A stretch of 5,397 nucleotides of DNA, from assembly GCA_023230535.1 (NCBI GenBank), contig JALNXC010000115.1, positions 1-5,397 of the forward strand. The letters are read 5' to 3'. Of this stretch, positions 1 through 5,063 are shown one piece after another (within the stretch, counting starts at the first letter, position 1; every line of letters begins with the position of its first letter). Made by a program: the position numbers and the translations under genes. The notes below the pieces were generated by a model. That model ran no database searches. It was given only the letters and a program-made list of their open reading frames with translations, and was not told the DNA's origin. Source of the stretch: Alkaliphilus sp. (lineage in GTDB: Bacteria > Bacillota > Clostridia > Peptostreptococcales > Natronincolaceae).

Positions 1-314
1 ATAAGAATCACATTTCTGTATTGTTTCAAGGAAAAAGATATGGCATTGAACATTTTTTCGCCCAAATTCCTTCCTTCCTGTTTTAGAAAGTGTATATCTC
101 TATGCACAATGCTTTTTAGAATTTCTAAATTTCCGTGTTCCGAATAACTGACGATCATATCTATTCCCATATCTTTTATATTATTATAGATATCTTTTAT
201 AAAAGCTGTTTGAATCTTTATACACAGGTTCTTACCTAAAAAAGGTTCCAGTCTCGTTTTAGTTTTATTTAATGTAGGTATACGTGTAAAAAAAACAATC
301 ACTCTATCTTTCAT
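1..314 (-). CDS. DUF2064 / TIGR04282-type glycosyltransferase-like protein, N-terminal part (cut by window edge)
   Basis: The frame is open from an ATG at 314-312 to the left edge, giving 104 codons of a family that is usually about 200-230 residues, so roughly half is visible. It starts MKDRVIVFFTRIPTLN. Residues 9-26 carry the family signature P-x4-K-T-K-T-R-L-x-P-x-L-G, the nucleotide-binding loop of a GT-A-like fold. Residues 81-91 (G-R-N-L-G-E-K-M-F-N-A) match the second conserved block, usually G-x-D-L-G-x-R-M-x-x-A. The family is predicted to transfer a nucleotide-activated sugar or make a nucleotide sugar, and its members are annotated in putative arsenosugar clusters; no substrate is shown here. 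The ATG overlaps the end of the upstream VTT gene by 11 bases, with AGGGAG four bases before it, which indicates translational coupling. I am confident of the family but not of the biochemical role. The catalytic aspartate region lies outside the window. Confidence 0.85.
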   Translation of the reverse strand, partial: MKDRVIVFFTRIPTLNKTKTRLEPFLGKNLCIKIQTAFIKDIYNNIKDMGIDMIVSYSEHGNLEILKSIVHRDIHFLKQEGRNLGEKMFNAISFSLKQYRNVIL

Positions 315-996
315 TTTGCTCCCTTATCGTTAAGATTTTATATTTTTTATATAAATACACACCTATAGCCACCATAAAGGTTATTGCTAATAATACCGGA
401 AAAAACATACTATTTCTATTTTCTCTGACTATAATTCCCTCTGTAACCATACTAAAGGTAATTATCCCCGGAATCATAAATATAAAAGTCCCTATGGTGT
501 ATTTTACTATAGGGATATTTGTTATGCCATAAGCGAAATTCTGAAGATTAAACGGAAATATGGGTAATAGTCTGGTTATCATTAAAATCAACATTTCTTT
601 TTTGGGATCTATTTGGAAGATTATATTATATAACCTTTTATTTTTTTTAACTAACTCCTTGACAGAATCTTTTAACAGATACCTGCTCAAGAGAAACGAC
701 AATACCGATCCTATAGTCACTCCTACCAGACAATATACACTTCCCAGCCATGGTCCGAATAATCCGCTTGCCACTACGGCAAAAGTAACTCCGGGTAAAG
801 CTAAAACCGAGGAGCCAATTATGGCAAATGTTAAATACAAAAATATTGACAGCAGATAATTATTAAGAATGAAATTGATAATTGGCTCAAAACTGTTGCT
901 TTTTGTTAAATAAGAACTCAACTGGAGCTGTTTATTTAAAAAAAATCCTATAATTATTACTAAAATAAAAATTAAAACCTTTCTATATTTCTTCAT
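304..996 (-). CDS. TVP38/TMEM64 family membrane protein (VTT/SNARE-associated domain), second copy
   Basis: A 230-residue integral membrane protein. Hydrophobic segments lie at about residues 7-20, 47-66, 70-105 (re-entrant or paired helices), 135-150, 163-185 and 197-215. The VTT signature is clear: L-P-G-V-T-F-A-V-V-A-S-G-L-F-G-P-W-L-G-S from 67, then G-x3-G-S-x2-S-F-L-L-S-R around 92-105. The second half is T-R-L-L-P-I-F-P-F-N at 141-150, followed by N-F-A-Y-G-I-T and a G-T-F-x3-P-G element. The family (TVP38, TMEM64, DedA-related) is linked to membrane homeostasis and lipid or metabolite transport; the cargo is unknown. I chose the ATG at 996 rather than the adjacent in-frame GTG at 999 because AGGGA is spaced eight bases from the ATG. 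It overlaps the preceding VTT gene by 14 bases and the following DUF2064 gene by 11, so all three are probably one operon. It diverges strongly from its neighbour, so this is an old duplication or two distinct partners. Confidence 0.9.
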   Translation of the reverse strand: MKKYRKVLIFILVIIIGFFLNKQLQLSSYLTKSNSFEPIINFILNNYLLSIFLYLTFAIIGSSVLALPGVTFAVVASGLFGPWLGSVYCLVGVTIGSVLSFLLSRYLLKDSVKELVKKNKRLYNIIFQIDPKKEMLILMITRLLPIFPFNLQNFAYGITNIPIVKYTIGTFIFMIPGIITFSMVTEGIIVRENRNSMFFPVLLAITFMVAIGVYLYKKYKILTIREQNER

Positions 997-1708
997 CACT
1001 CTTTTCCCTAACTCTATTTACTTCCCGCGAATAATATATTTTCCTTATTAAAGCAATAAATATTGATACCGCAAACAACATAAGAAGCCCGGTTACCAAC
1101 AATTGTGCTCCGCCTGTCAGCATACCGCCAACATATGAATAAACTATGGTTGCCGGTAATTGTCCTATACCGGTTGCTATAAAAAATGGTATAAAAGCCA
1201 TAGAAGTAAGACCTGCCGCATAACTCACAAGATCAAAGGACATAAAGGGAAGAAGCCTTGCTATTAATATAGACTGCCTTCCATATTTTTTAAAAAATTC
1301 ATCAACGCTCTCTAATCCTACCTTACTTGTCAGTTTCTCCACTACATCTCTACCTAAAATGCGAGATATATAAAAACATATTAAAGCCCCTAACATTGCA
1401 CTTGACCAGGATAATACAGCTCCTTGCCACCATCCGAATAGATTTGCATTTGCAAATGTGATCAAAAACGCCGGTAGCGGTGCTACTACTGACTGAAAAA
1501 CCATCAATCCTGCCGACACGAGCATTGCATAGGTTCCATATTTATCAATAAAATCCCTTACTACCTTAAAGTCCCCTGTTGAAAACATTATAAATATATT
1601 ATTTATCAATTCATTTACTCTGGGATTGAAAAAATATAATAAGATAGATACCAAAATTATACCTATAAGGATTATTTTCGATTTATGTTTTAACAATTTT
1701 TCTTTCAT
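983..1708 (-). CDS. TVP38/TMEM64 family membrane protein (VTT/SNARE-associated domain), first copy
   Basis: A 241-residue integral membrane protein. An N-terminal helix (about residues 11-27) is followed by a soluble stretch, then membrane segments at about 58-90, 97-115, 145-165, 172-195 and 203-221, and a charged C-terminal tail. VTT hallmarks are P-x-P-A-F-L-I-T-F-A-N-A-N-L-F-G-W-W-x-G at 77-96, a glycine/alanine-rich helix ending F-Y-I-S-R-I-L-G-R at 112-120, and R-L-L-P-F-M-S-F-D-L-V-S-Y-A-A-G-L at 151-167. A G-x-L-P-A-T-x2-Y-S-Y-x-G-G element follows at about 182-195. These blocks are the conserved core of TVP38/TMEM64 proteins. The ATG at 1708 is preferred: it has GGGG six bases upstream, and the alternative TTG at 1720 adds only four unremarkable residues and has no better site. 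It follows the rhodanese gene after 81 bases that hold a terminator-like hairpin, and its end overlaps the next VTT gene. Family assignment is strong; what it transports is unknown. Confidence 0.9.
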   Translation of the reverse strand: MKEKLLKHKSKIILIGIILVSILLYFFNPRVNELINNIFIMFSTGDFKVVRDFIDKYGTYAMLVSAGLMVFQSVVAPLPAFLITFANANLFGWWQGAVLSWSSAMLGALICFYISRILGRDVVEKLTSKVGLESVDEFFKKYGRQSILIARLLPFMSFDLVSYAAGLTSMAFIPFFIATGIGQLPATIVYSYVGGMLTGGAQLLVTGLLMLFAVSIFIALIRKIYYSREVNRVREKSDEEI

Positions 1709-1744
1709 AATATACCCCAACTTTAAAAAGTTTTTTAATTAAAC

Positions 1745-1778
1745 GGCTATCCATTTAAATCGGTTTAAATGAATAGCC
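1745..1778 (-). terminator. Rho-independent-like hairpin after the rhodanese gene
   Basis: Arms 1745-1759 (GGCTATCCATTTAAA) and 1764-1778 (TTTAAATGAATAGCC) form a 15-bp stem with a four-base loop. The single non-Watson-Crick position is G-U in minus-strand RNA but C-A in plus-strand RNA, which favours function on the minus strand. The hairpin starts 11 bases past the rhodanese stop. The downstream tract (TTTAATT on the minus strand) is only moderately U-rich, so termination may be partial and allow read-through into the VTT genes. Confidence 0.6.
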
Positions 1779-1789
1779 ATCTGTATTAA

Positions 1790-2284
1790 CTACTCTAAAA
1801 GACCTTTATAATCGTCTCCGCTTTCATTCCAGGCCTTTATACCACCCTCCAGGGTATAGATATTATTTGCCGATATGCCCATTTTTATCATTAAATCCGT
1901 TGCTGTCTGCGCATAGACCTTGCCTGAATAACAAACCAGCGCATACTTATCATCGGAATTTCCGGTTTCATTTCCTGTTGCCTCTTTGAGTGCCGCCTTT
2001 AAATTTGCTGTTCCTGCCGCATCGTCACCATCCTTAGCGGCATCTTGATCTGCCCCGTAAGAACCTACTATATGGCTTGCGTTATAGTCCTCCGCTTTTC
2101 TTACATCCAGAATAATATAATCACCTGATTCCGATTCTATCGATGCCTTTAAATCTTCCGCTCCTATGTATTGCATAGGGGCAGGGTCTGCTCCTGTTGT
2201 TTCTTTTTCTTCTTTTCCACATGCTGCTAATAATAATGATAATACAAGCAAAATAAGTATTAGTTTTAGTGATTTGTTTTTCAT
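1790..2284 (-). CDS. Secreted rhodanese-like domain lipoprotein
   Basis: A 164-residue protein. Residues 1-22 are a lipoprotein signal peptide: M-K-N-K, a leucine/isoleucine core, then the lipobox L-A-A-C with the lipidated cysteine at 22, so the mature protein is anchored on the outer face of the membrane. A short charged linker leads to a single rhodanese domain from about residue 38. It carries I-I-L-D-V-R (57-62), the A-S-H-I-V-G block (69-74), the active-site loop C-Y-S-G-K-V starting at Cys118, and L-E-G-G-I-K-A-W (145-152). Rhodaneses move sulfane sulfur through a cysteine persulfide. The loop is intact, but its last residue is Val where Arg or Thr is common, and an acidic, low-complexity stretch (about 77-112) precedes it. 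The ATG at 2284 is set by GGAGGG nine bases upstream and by the signal peptide; the frame stays open to 2407 but that extension would bury the signal. The physiological sulfur donor or acceptor is unknown. Confidence 0.9.
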   Translation of the reverse strand: MKNKSLKLILILLVLSLLLAACGKEEKETTGADPAPMQYIGAEDLKASIESESGDYIILDVRKAEDYNASHIVGSYGADQDAAKDGDDAAGTANLKAALKEATGNETGNSDDKYALVCYSGKVYAQTATDLMIKMGISANNIYTLEGGIKAWNESGDDYKGLLE

Positions 2285-2293
2285 AATGTTCAA

Positions 2294-2299
2294 CCCTCC
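2294..2299 (-). promoter_or_regulatory. Ribosome binding site of the rhodanese lipoprotein gene
   Basis: GGAGGG on the minus strand, nine bases before the ATG at 2284. It settles the start at the lipoprotein signal peptide rather than at upstream in-frame codons reaching 2407. Confidence 0.8.
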
Positions 2300-2421
2300 A
2301 TAATAGATTTTTGTCTTGTTTGTCCGACAGCTTATAATTTCAACACTTCCATTTCTGTAAGCGGGAGATGGGAATTGCATGGCTTCCGGATATACCCACA
2401 GGGGCACTTATATGACTTTGC

Positions 2422-2451
2422 GTTCAGAGGGAGTTAAAACTCTCTTTGAAC
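2422..2451 (+). repeat. 14-bp inverted repeat (hairpin) in the intergenic region
   Basis: Arms GTTCAGAGGGAGTT (2422-2435) and AACTCTCTTTGAAC (2438-2451). As plus-strand RNA all positions pair, two of them as G-U, with the loop opening to about four bases (TAAA). As minus-strand RNA the same two positions become A-C mismatches. No strong U-run follows on the plus strand, so it is not a typical terminator. Confidence 0.6.
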
Positions 2452-2856
2452 TGAGCCTTAATTTATAGTTCCTGTAATTGCTTAAAATCTTTAAGTTACT
2501 AAAAGCTTATCACCAATAATTTATGAAGTCTAATTAAGGTTATCTATAAAAACTCCCCGGCACATAAGTAAAATCTATAGAAACGGTAAGGGGATAGAGG
2601 AGCGATAGACCATAGCTTGTATTTGAATTTTCAATTAGCAAACAGGTTTGAATAGATATAATGAATTAGACCCAAGAATAAAAAAATGTTAACATCTAAC
2701 CAGTAGACAGATTTGCAAAATACAGTAGAATTCGACAAAAAATGGCAAACAGGTAGGTGCCGGCTTATTTTGTTCAAAGATTAAATGGATGGAGAAGCAA
2801 CATGGAAAGAAAATGGAACAATTGATATTCGAAGTATTTAAAATAGGCTTATACAT

Positions 2857-2887
2857 GGGACACAAGAAAATAATCGTAATTTATAAT
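2857..2887 (+). promoter_or_regulatory. Candidate sigma-A promoter of the glycosyltransferase gene
   Basis: A perfect -10 hexamer TATAAT at 2882-2887 is preceded, after 19 bases, by GGGACA (2857-2862), which matches four of six positions of TTGACA. Transcription would start near 2894 and give a leader of about 23 bases that includes the ribosome binding site. The -10 is strong; the -35 is weak and its spacing is long. Confidence 0.4.
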
Positions 2888-2902
2888 ACAGTACGAGTTT
2901 TC

Positions 2903-2909
2903 AAAGGAG
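2903..2909 (+). promoter_or_regulatory. Ribosome binding site of the glycosyltransferase gene
   Basis: AAAGGAG seven bases before the ATG at 2917, an optimal site that fixes the start. Confidence 0.8.
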
Positions 2910-2916
2910 TGCTTTT

Positions 2917-3561
2917 ATGAAAAGAATTTTACACCTGATTGCTCAAAAACCCGGTTATACGGGCAGTGGCATTTATCTGCAGGGAATCATCAAGGAAGCA
3001 ACAAAAAAATTATATCCTCAAGCTCTGGTTGCGGGCATTTCTCAAGATGACGGCATGGATGAATTCCAATTTCCCGCTGACTTGGTCATCTACCCGGTTT
3101 ACTTTGACACCGGGGAGCTACCTTTTCCTGTAGTGGGAATGAGTGATACAATGCCTTATCCCAGCACCAAATATAGAGAGCTCACTCCTTCCATGTATTT
3201 ACTTTGGAGACAGGCCTTTATGAAGGCCATAAAAAATGCCTTAGATGACTTTAAGCCTGATCTTATTATCTCTCATCACCTGTGGTTATTATCAGCATTA
3301 GCCAGGGAACTAGCACCTGAAATTCCTGTGCTCTGTATTTCCCATGCTACAGATTTAAGACAGTTAGAATTAGCCCCTCAGTTTACAGATGAGGTGATTG
3401 CAGGTTGCAGCAAAATAGAACCGGTTATAGCATTGAATAATTTTCAGGCAGAAAAGATAACGAGTATTTACAAGATACCCGGAGAATCAATCACAGTGGT
3501 TGGCTGTGGATTAACCCGGCTATTTTTTATCCGCCCATCCACAGGGAAAAGAATAAAGTGA
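2917..3561 (+). CDS. Glycosyltransferase, N-terminal (acceptor-binding) domain fragment
   Basis: A 214-residue frame beginning M-K-R-I-L-H-L-I-A-Q with the glycine-rich loop Y-T-G-S-G-I-Y-L-Q (14-22), as at the start of GT4-type enzymes. Further marks of the N-terminal Rossmann domain are K-P-D-L-I-I-S-H-H-L-W (113-123), V-L-C-I-S-H-A-T-D-L-R (138-148) and A-L-N-N-F-Q-A-E-K-I (172-181), ending with I-T-V-V-G-C-G (192-198). The last 16 residues (from L199) are out of frame with the family and rich in R, K and F, so they are an artefact of the frameshift. On its own this fragment lacks the nucleotide-sugar site. It has its own promoter and a strong ribosome binding site, and its stop overlaps the GTG that could start the second half. 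Confidence 0.8.
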   Translation: MKRILHLIAQKPGYTGSGIYLQGIIKEATKKLYPQALVAGISQDDGMDEFQFPADLVIYPVYFDTGELPFPVVGMSDTMPYPSTKYRELTPSMYLLWRQAFMKAIKNALDDFKPDLIISHHLWLLSALARELAPEIPVLCISHATDLRQLELAPQFTDEVIAGCSKIEPVIALNNFQAEKITSIYKIPGESITVVGCGLTRLFFIRPSTGKRIK

Positions 3562-4199
3562 AAAAGATTATTTATGCCGGTAAGTTGAGCCGAGCCAAGG
3601 GAGTAACATCTCTTTTTAAAGCTTGTGAACTGTTATACTTAGAAGAGCCTAATTTTGAGCTGCTCCTCTATGGCTCAGGTGATGGAAAAGAAGCAAAAAA
3701 ATTAGCAGCCATGGCGAAAAGGATTCCTTTTAAATTTACTGCCCCCGGCACTGTGAGTCAATTAGAATTAGGGAATGTTTTCCGACAAGGAGATGTTTTT
3801 GTGTTGCCTTCCTTTTACGAAGGATTACCATTGGTGGTGATCGAGGCATTAGCTTCCGGATTAAGGGTGGTAGTATCGGATTTGCCCGGTTTAAGGCCTT
3901 GGCTGGGAGATGAAATTAATTATAGTGGTTTAATCAGCTATGTCCCCTTACCTCGACTGGTTAAAGCGGATCAACCGATAACAGAAGAGTTGCCCATCTT
4001 TGAGTCCCGGCTAAAAAACAGCCTTTTAATTCAAATTAATCAGTCTCCTGTCGAATGGTCAGCGGTCTCCCCAAAAATAAAACAAGCCATTGCAGGGTTA
4101 TCTTGGTTTGGTGTATTTGAAAAAATAGAGAAATTTTTTAGTTTTTACAAAATGCATGAACAATTCATAAGATATGATGGGCCCGAAAATATTGCATAA
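3558..4199 (+). CDS. Glycosyltransferase, C-terminal (nucleotide-sugar-binding) domain fragment
   Basis: A 213-residue frame if read from the GTG at 3558. In that numbering it shows Y-A-G-K-L-S-R-A-K-G-V (6-16), typical of the start of the GT4 C-terminal domain, L-L-L-Y-G-S-G-D-G (35-43), G-T-V-S-Q-L-E-L (64-71), and V-F-V-L-P-S-F-Y-E-G-L-P-L-V-V-I-E-A-L-A-S-G. The last holds the E-x7-E pair (E88 and E96) that contacts the nucleotide sugar. A D-L-P-G-L-R-P-W-L element follows at 108-116 and the rest is helical tail. The GTG overlaps the upstream stop as GTGA, with a poor AGGGA ten bases earlier, so independent initiation is possible but weak. The frame is open well upstream of this GTG and encodes the family hinge (N-P-A-I-F-Y-P-P), so the natural start of this part is inside the undamaged gene, not here. 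Confidence 0.8.
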   Translation: MKKIIYAGKLSRAKGVTSLFKACELLYLEEPNFELLLYGSGDGKEAKKLAAMAKRIPFKFTAPGTVSQLELGNVFRQGDVFVLPSFYEGLPLVVIEALASGLRVVVSDLPGLRPWLGDEINYSGLISYVPLPRLVKADQPITEELPIFESRLKNSLLIQINQSPVEWSAVSPKIKQAIAGLSWFGVFEKIEKFFSFYKMHEQFIRYDGPENIA

Positions 4200-4237
4200 A
4201 GACAAAAAGAGGTAATAAAAAAATGTCTTTAAAAAAA

Positions 4238-4277
4238 CCGATATTCATGCAAAGTTTTAATCTTGTATGAATATCGG
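4238..4277. terminator. Bidirectional intrinsic terminator between convergent genes
   Basis: Arms 4238-4252 (CCGATATTCATGCAA) and 4263-4277 (TTGTATGAATATCGG) form a 15-bp stem with one G-U pair and a ten-base loop. On the plus strand it is followed by CTTTTACTATTTT, ending the glycosyltransferase transcript. On the minus strand it is followed by seven T's (4237-4231), ending the PHP gene transcript, whose stop lies about 80 bases away. Both directions look functional. Confidence 0.85.
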
Positions 4278-4355
4278 CTTTTACTATTTTGGGGTATATT
4301 ATGCATAATTAAACTGCATGTAAAACTGTGAGGTTTATAAAGTAATTTAATTCAT

Positions 4356-5027
4356 TTAAAGAAAAGCCATTTCGTTATCTGAAGTTATATTTTCCTCATA
4401 AAAATAATTAATATTTTCATATACTCCGTTTTTTCTCATTACGGGATGGTAGTTTCCTACTTTGAGGGCTTCTATAAAATCCCTATGATCTCTTATAGTG
4501 TTGTAAAATTTGGTAGCATATATTCCAAGCCTTTCAGGTTTGTGGGCATCACTGGCACCGAGGGATGGAATATTTAATTCTGTGGCTAAGGTATAAGATT
4601 GTAGATTGTGGTGTGGAAGGGTACTGCCATTAAAAGATTCTATTCCTGTTAATAGGTGGCTTACCTTTCTCATGTTTTCACCCATTCCACGATTATTATT
4701 TCTAAAGGGATGAGCTGCGACAGCTGCTCCGCCATGTTTTTTTACTAATGTCAGCAATTCCTTTGCACTTATCTTTTTTGGGGGTATATCTTTTAACCCG
4801 AATGTTAATATATCACCTTCGTGAGTCAATATTTCCGAACCTACAATAACCAAAATTTCATTTATTTTAGCCGAATCCCCTATTTCATCCCGCAGGTGAT
4901 TGTTTTCATGGTTTGTAATACATATTCCATTCAAGCCAATCAGCCTAGCTAGCTTGATTGATGTTTCAAGGTCTAAAATACTATCGAAGGAATATTTACT
5001 TTCGTGTACGTGCGTATCTATAATCAC
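4356..5027 (-). CDS. PHP-domain metal-dependent hydrolase (phosphoesterase-like)
   Basis: A 223-residue stand-alone PHP protein. The metal-binding motifs of the fold are in order: H-x-H in I-D-T-H-V-H-E (residues 6 and 8), H40 in C-I-T-N-H-E-N, E65 in V-G-S-E-I, H69, H106 in A-A-H-P-F-R, and D160/H162 in G-A-S-D-A-H. Together they would hold two or three metal ions. Known PHP proteins hydrolyse phosphoesters such as histidinol phosphate, nucleotides or DNA ends; the short form without extra domains gives no substrate. I start it at the GTG at 5027 because GGAG (5040-5037) sits nine bases upstream and most homologues begin just before I-I-D-T-H. The ATG at 5042 overlaps that ribosome binding site and has none of its own. 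It is transcribed toward the glycosyltransferase and shares its terminator, so the two need not be functionally related. The domain call is firm; the reaction is unknown. Confidence 0.88.
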   Translation of the reverse strand: MIIDTHVHESKYSFDSILDLETSIKLARLIGLNGICITNHENNHLRDEIGDSAKINEILVIVGSEILTHEGDILTFGLKDIPPKKISAKELLTLVKKHGGAAVAAHPFRNNNRGMGENMRKVSHLLTGIESFNGSTLPHHNLQSYTLATELNIPSLGASDAHKPERLGIYATKFYNTIRDHRDFIEALKVGNYHPVMRKNGVYENINYFYEENITSDNEMAFL

Positions 5028-5036
5028 AAGAATCAA

Positions 5037-5040
5037 CTCC
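5037..5040 (-). promoter_or_regulatory. Ribosome binding site deciding the GTG start of the PHP gene
   Basis: GGAG on the minus strand nine bases before the GTG at 5027. It overlaps an in-frame ATG at 5042-5040, which therefore is unlikely to be the start. Confidence 0.65.
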
Positions 5041-5057
5041 ATTCTAAACAGTTATCT

Positions 5058-5063
5058 ATTATA
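5058..5063 (-). promoter_or_regulatory. Candidate -10 element of the PHP gene
   Basis: TATAAT on the minus strand, about 18 bases upstream of the GGAG site. No good -35 hexamer lies at the usual spacing, so this is only a candidate. Confidence 0.3.

Larger units (their letters stand above)
2300..2916. other. Gene-poor stretch between the rhodanese and glycosyltransferase genes
   Basis: Six-frame reading finds no protein I can recognise. The 2300-2407 part extends the rhodanese frame upstream but looks non-coding. The stretch holds an inverted repeat at 2422-2451, a direct repeat GCAAACAGGT at 2638-2647 and 2745-2754, a heptamer TTCGACA at 2731-2737 that matches the Spo0A-box core, and a 43-codon frame (2789-2920) without a ribosome binding site. 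A promoter lies at its right end. Short open frames broken by stops are scattered through it, which could be decayed coding or mobile sequence, but none matches a family I know. It should also contain the promoter for the minus-strand rhodanese gene, which I could not place with confidence. Confidence 0.5.
2917..4199 (+). pseudogene. GT4-like (GT-B fold) glycosyltransferase, single gene interrupted by a one-base frameshift
   Basis: The two adjacent frames together make one ordinary GT-B glycosyltransferase of about 427 residues. The first frame is family-like up to V-V-G-C-G (codon 198 ends at 3510). The other frame resumes at once with N-P-A-I-F-Y-P-P from 3513, which is what family members carry after the G-x-N motif. 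Only two bases (TT, 3511-3512) lie between them, so one base has been lost relative to an intact gene (for example GGA-TTT-AAC or GGA-ATT-AAC). Below 3513 the second frame has no stop through the hinge, so nothing else is damaged. The break could be a real mutation, phase variation, ribosomal slippage, or a sequencing or assembly error; the sequence alone cannot decide. The two readable halves are listed separately. Substrate unknown; a role in a surface polysaccharide or glycolipid is typical of the family. Confidence 0.75.

Noticed and set aside
560..859. Plus-strand open frame of 99 codons
   Set aside because: It lies antisense within the second VTT gene, which has strong family motifs; its protein has no recognisable features.
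2285..2407. Upstream in-frame extension of the rhodanese gene
   Set aside because: It would place 41 residues before a clear lipoprotein signal peptide, and GGAGGG sits at the proper distance from the internal ATG at 2284.
2540..2640. Possible riboswitch (CCCC and GGGG blocks, GGGGATAGAGGAGCGATAG)
   Set aside because: It resembles parts of lysine-type leaders only superficially; the conserved core and a terminator are absent.
2300..2916. Remnant of an insertion sequence or group II intron
   Set aside because: Short frames and repeats are suggestive, but I see no terminal inverted repeats, target duplication, transposase motif or intron domain V.
2939..3133. Plus-strand open frame of 64 codons
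   Set aside because: It overlaps the glycosyltransferase N-terminal domain in another frame and shows no motif.
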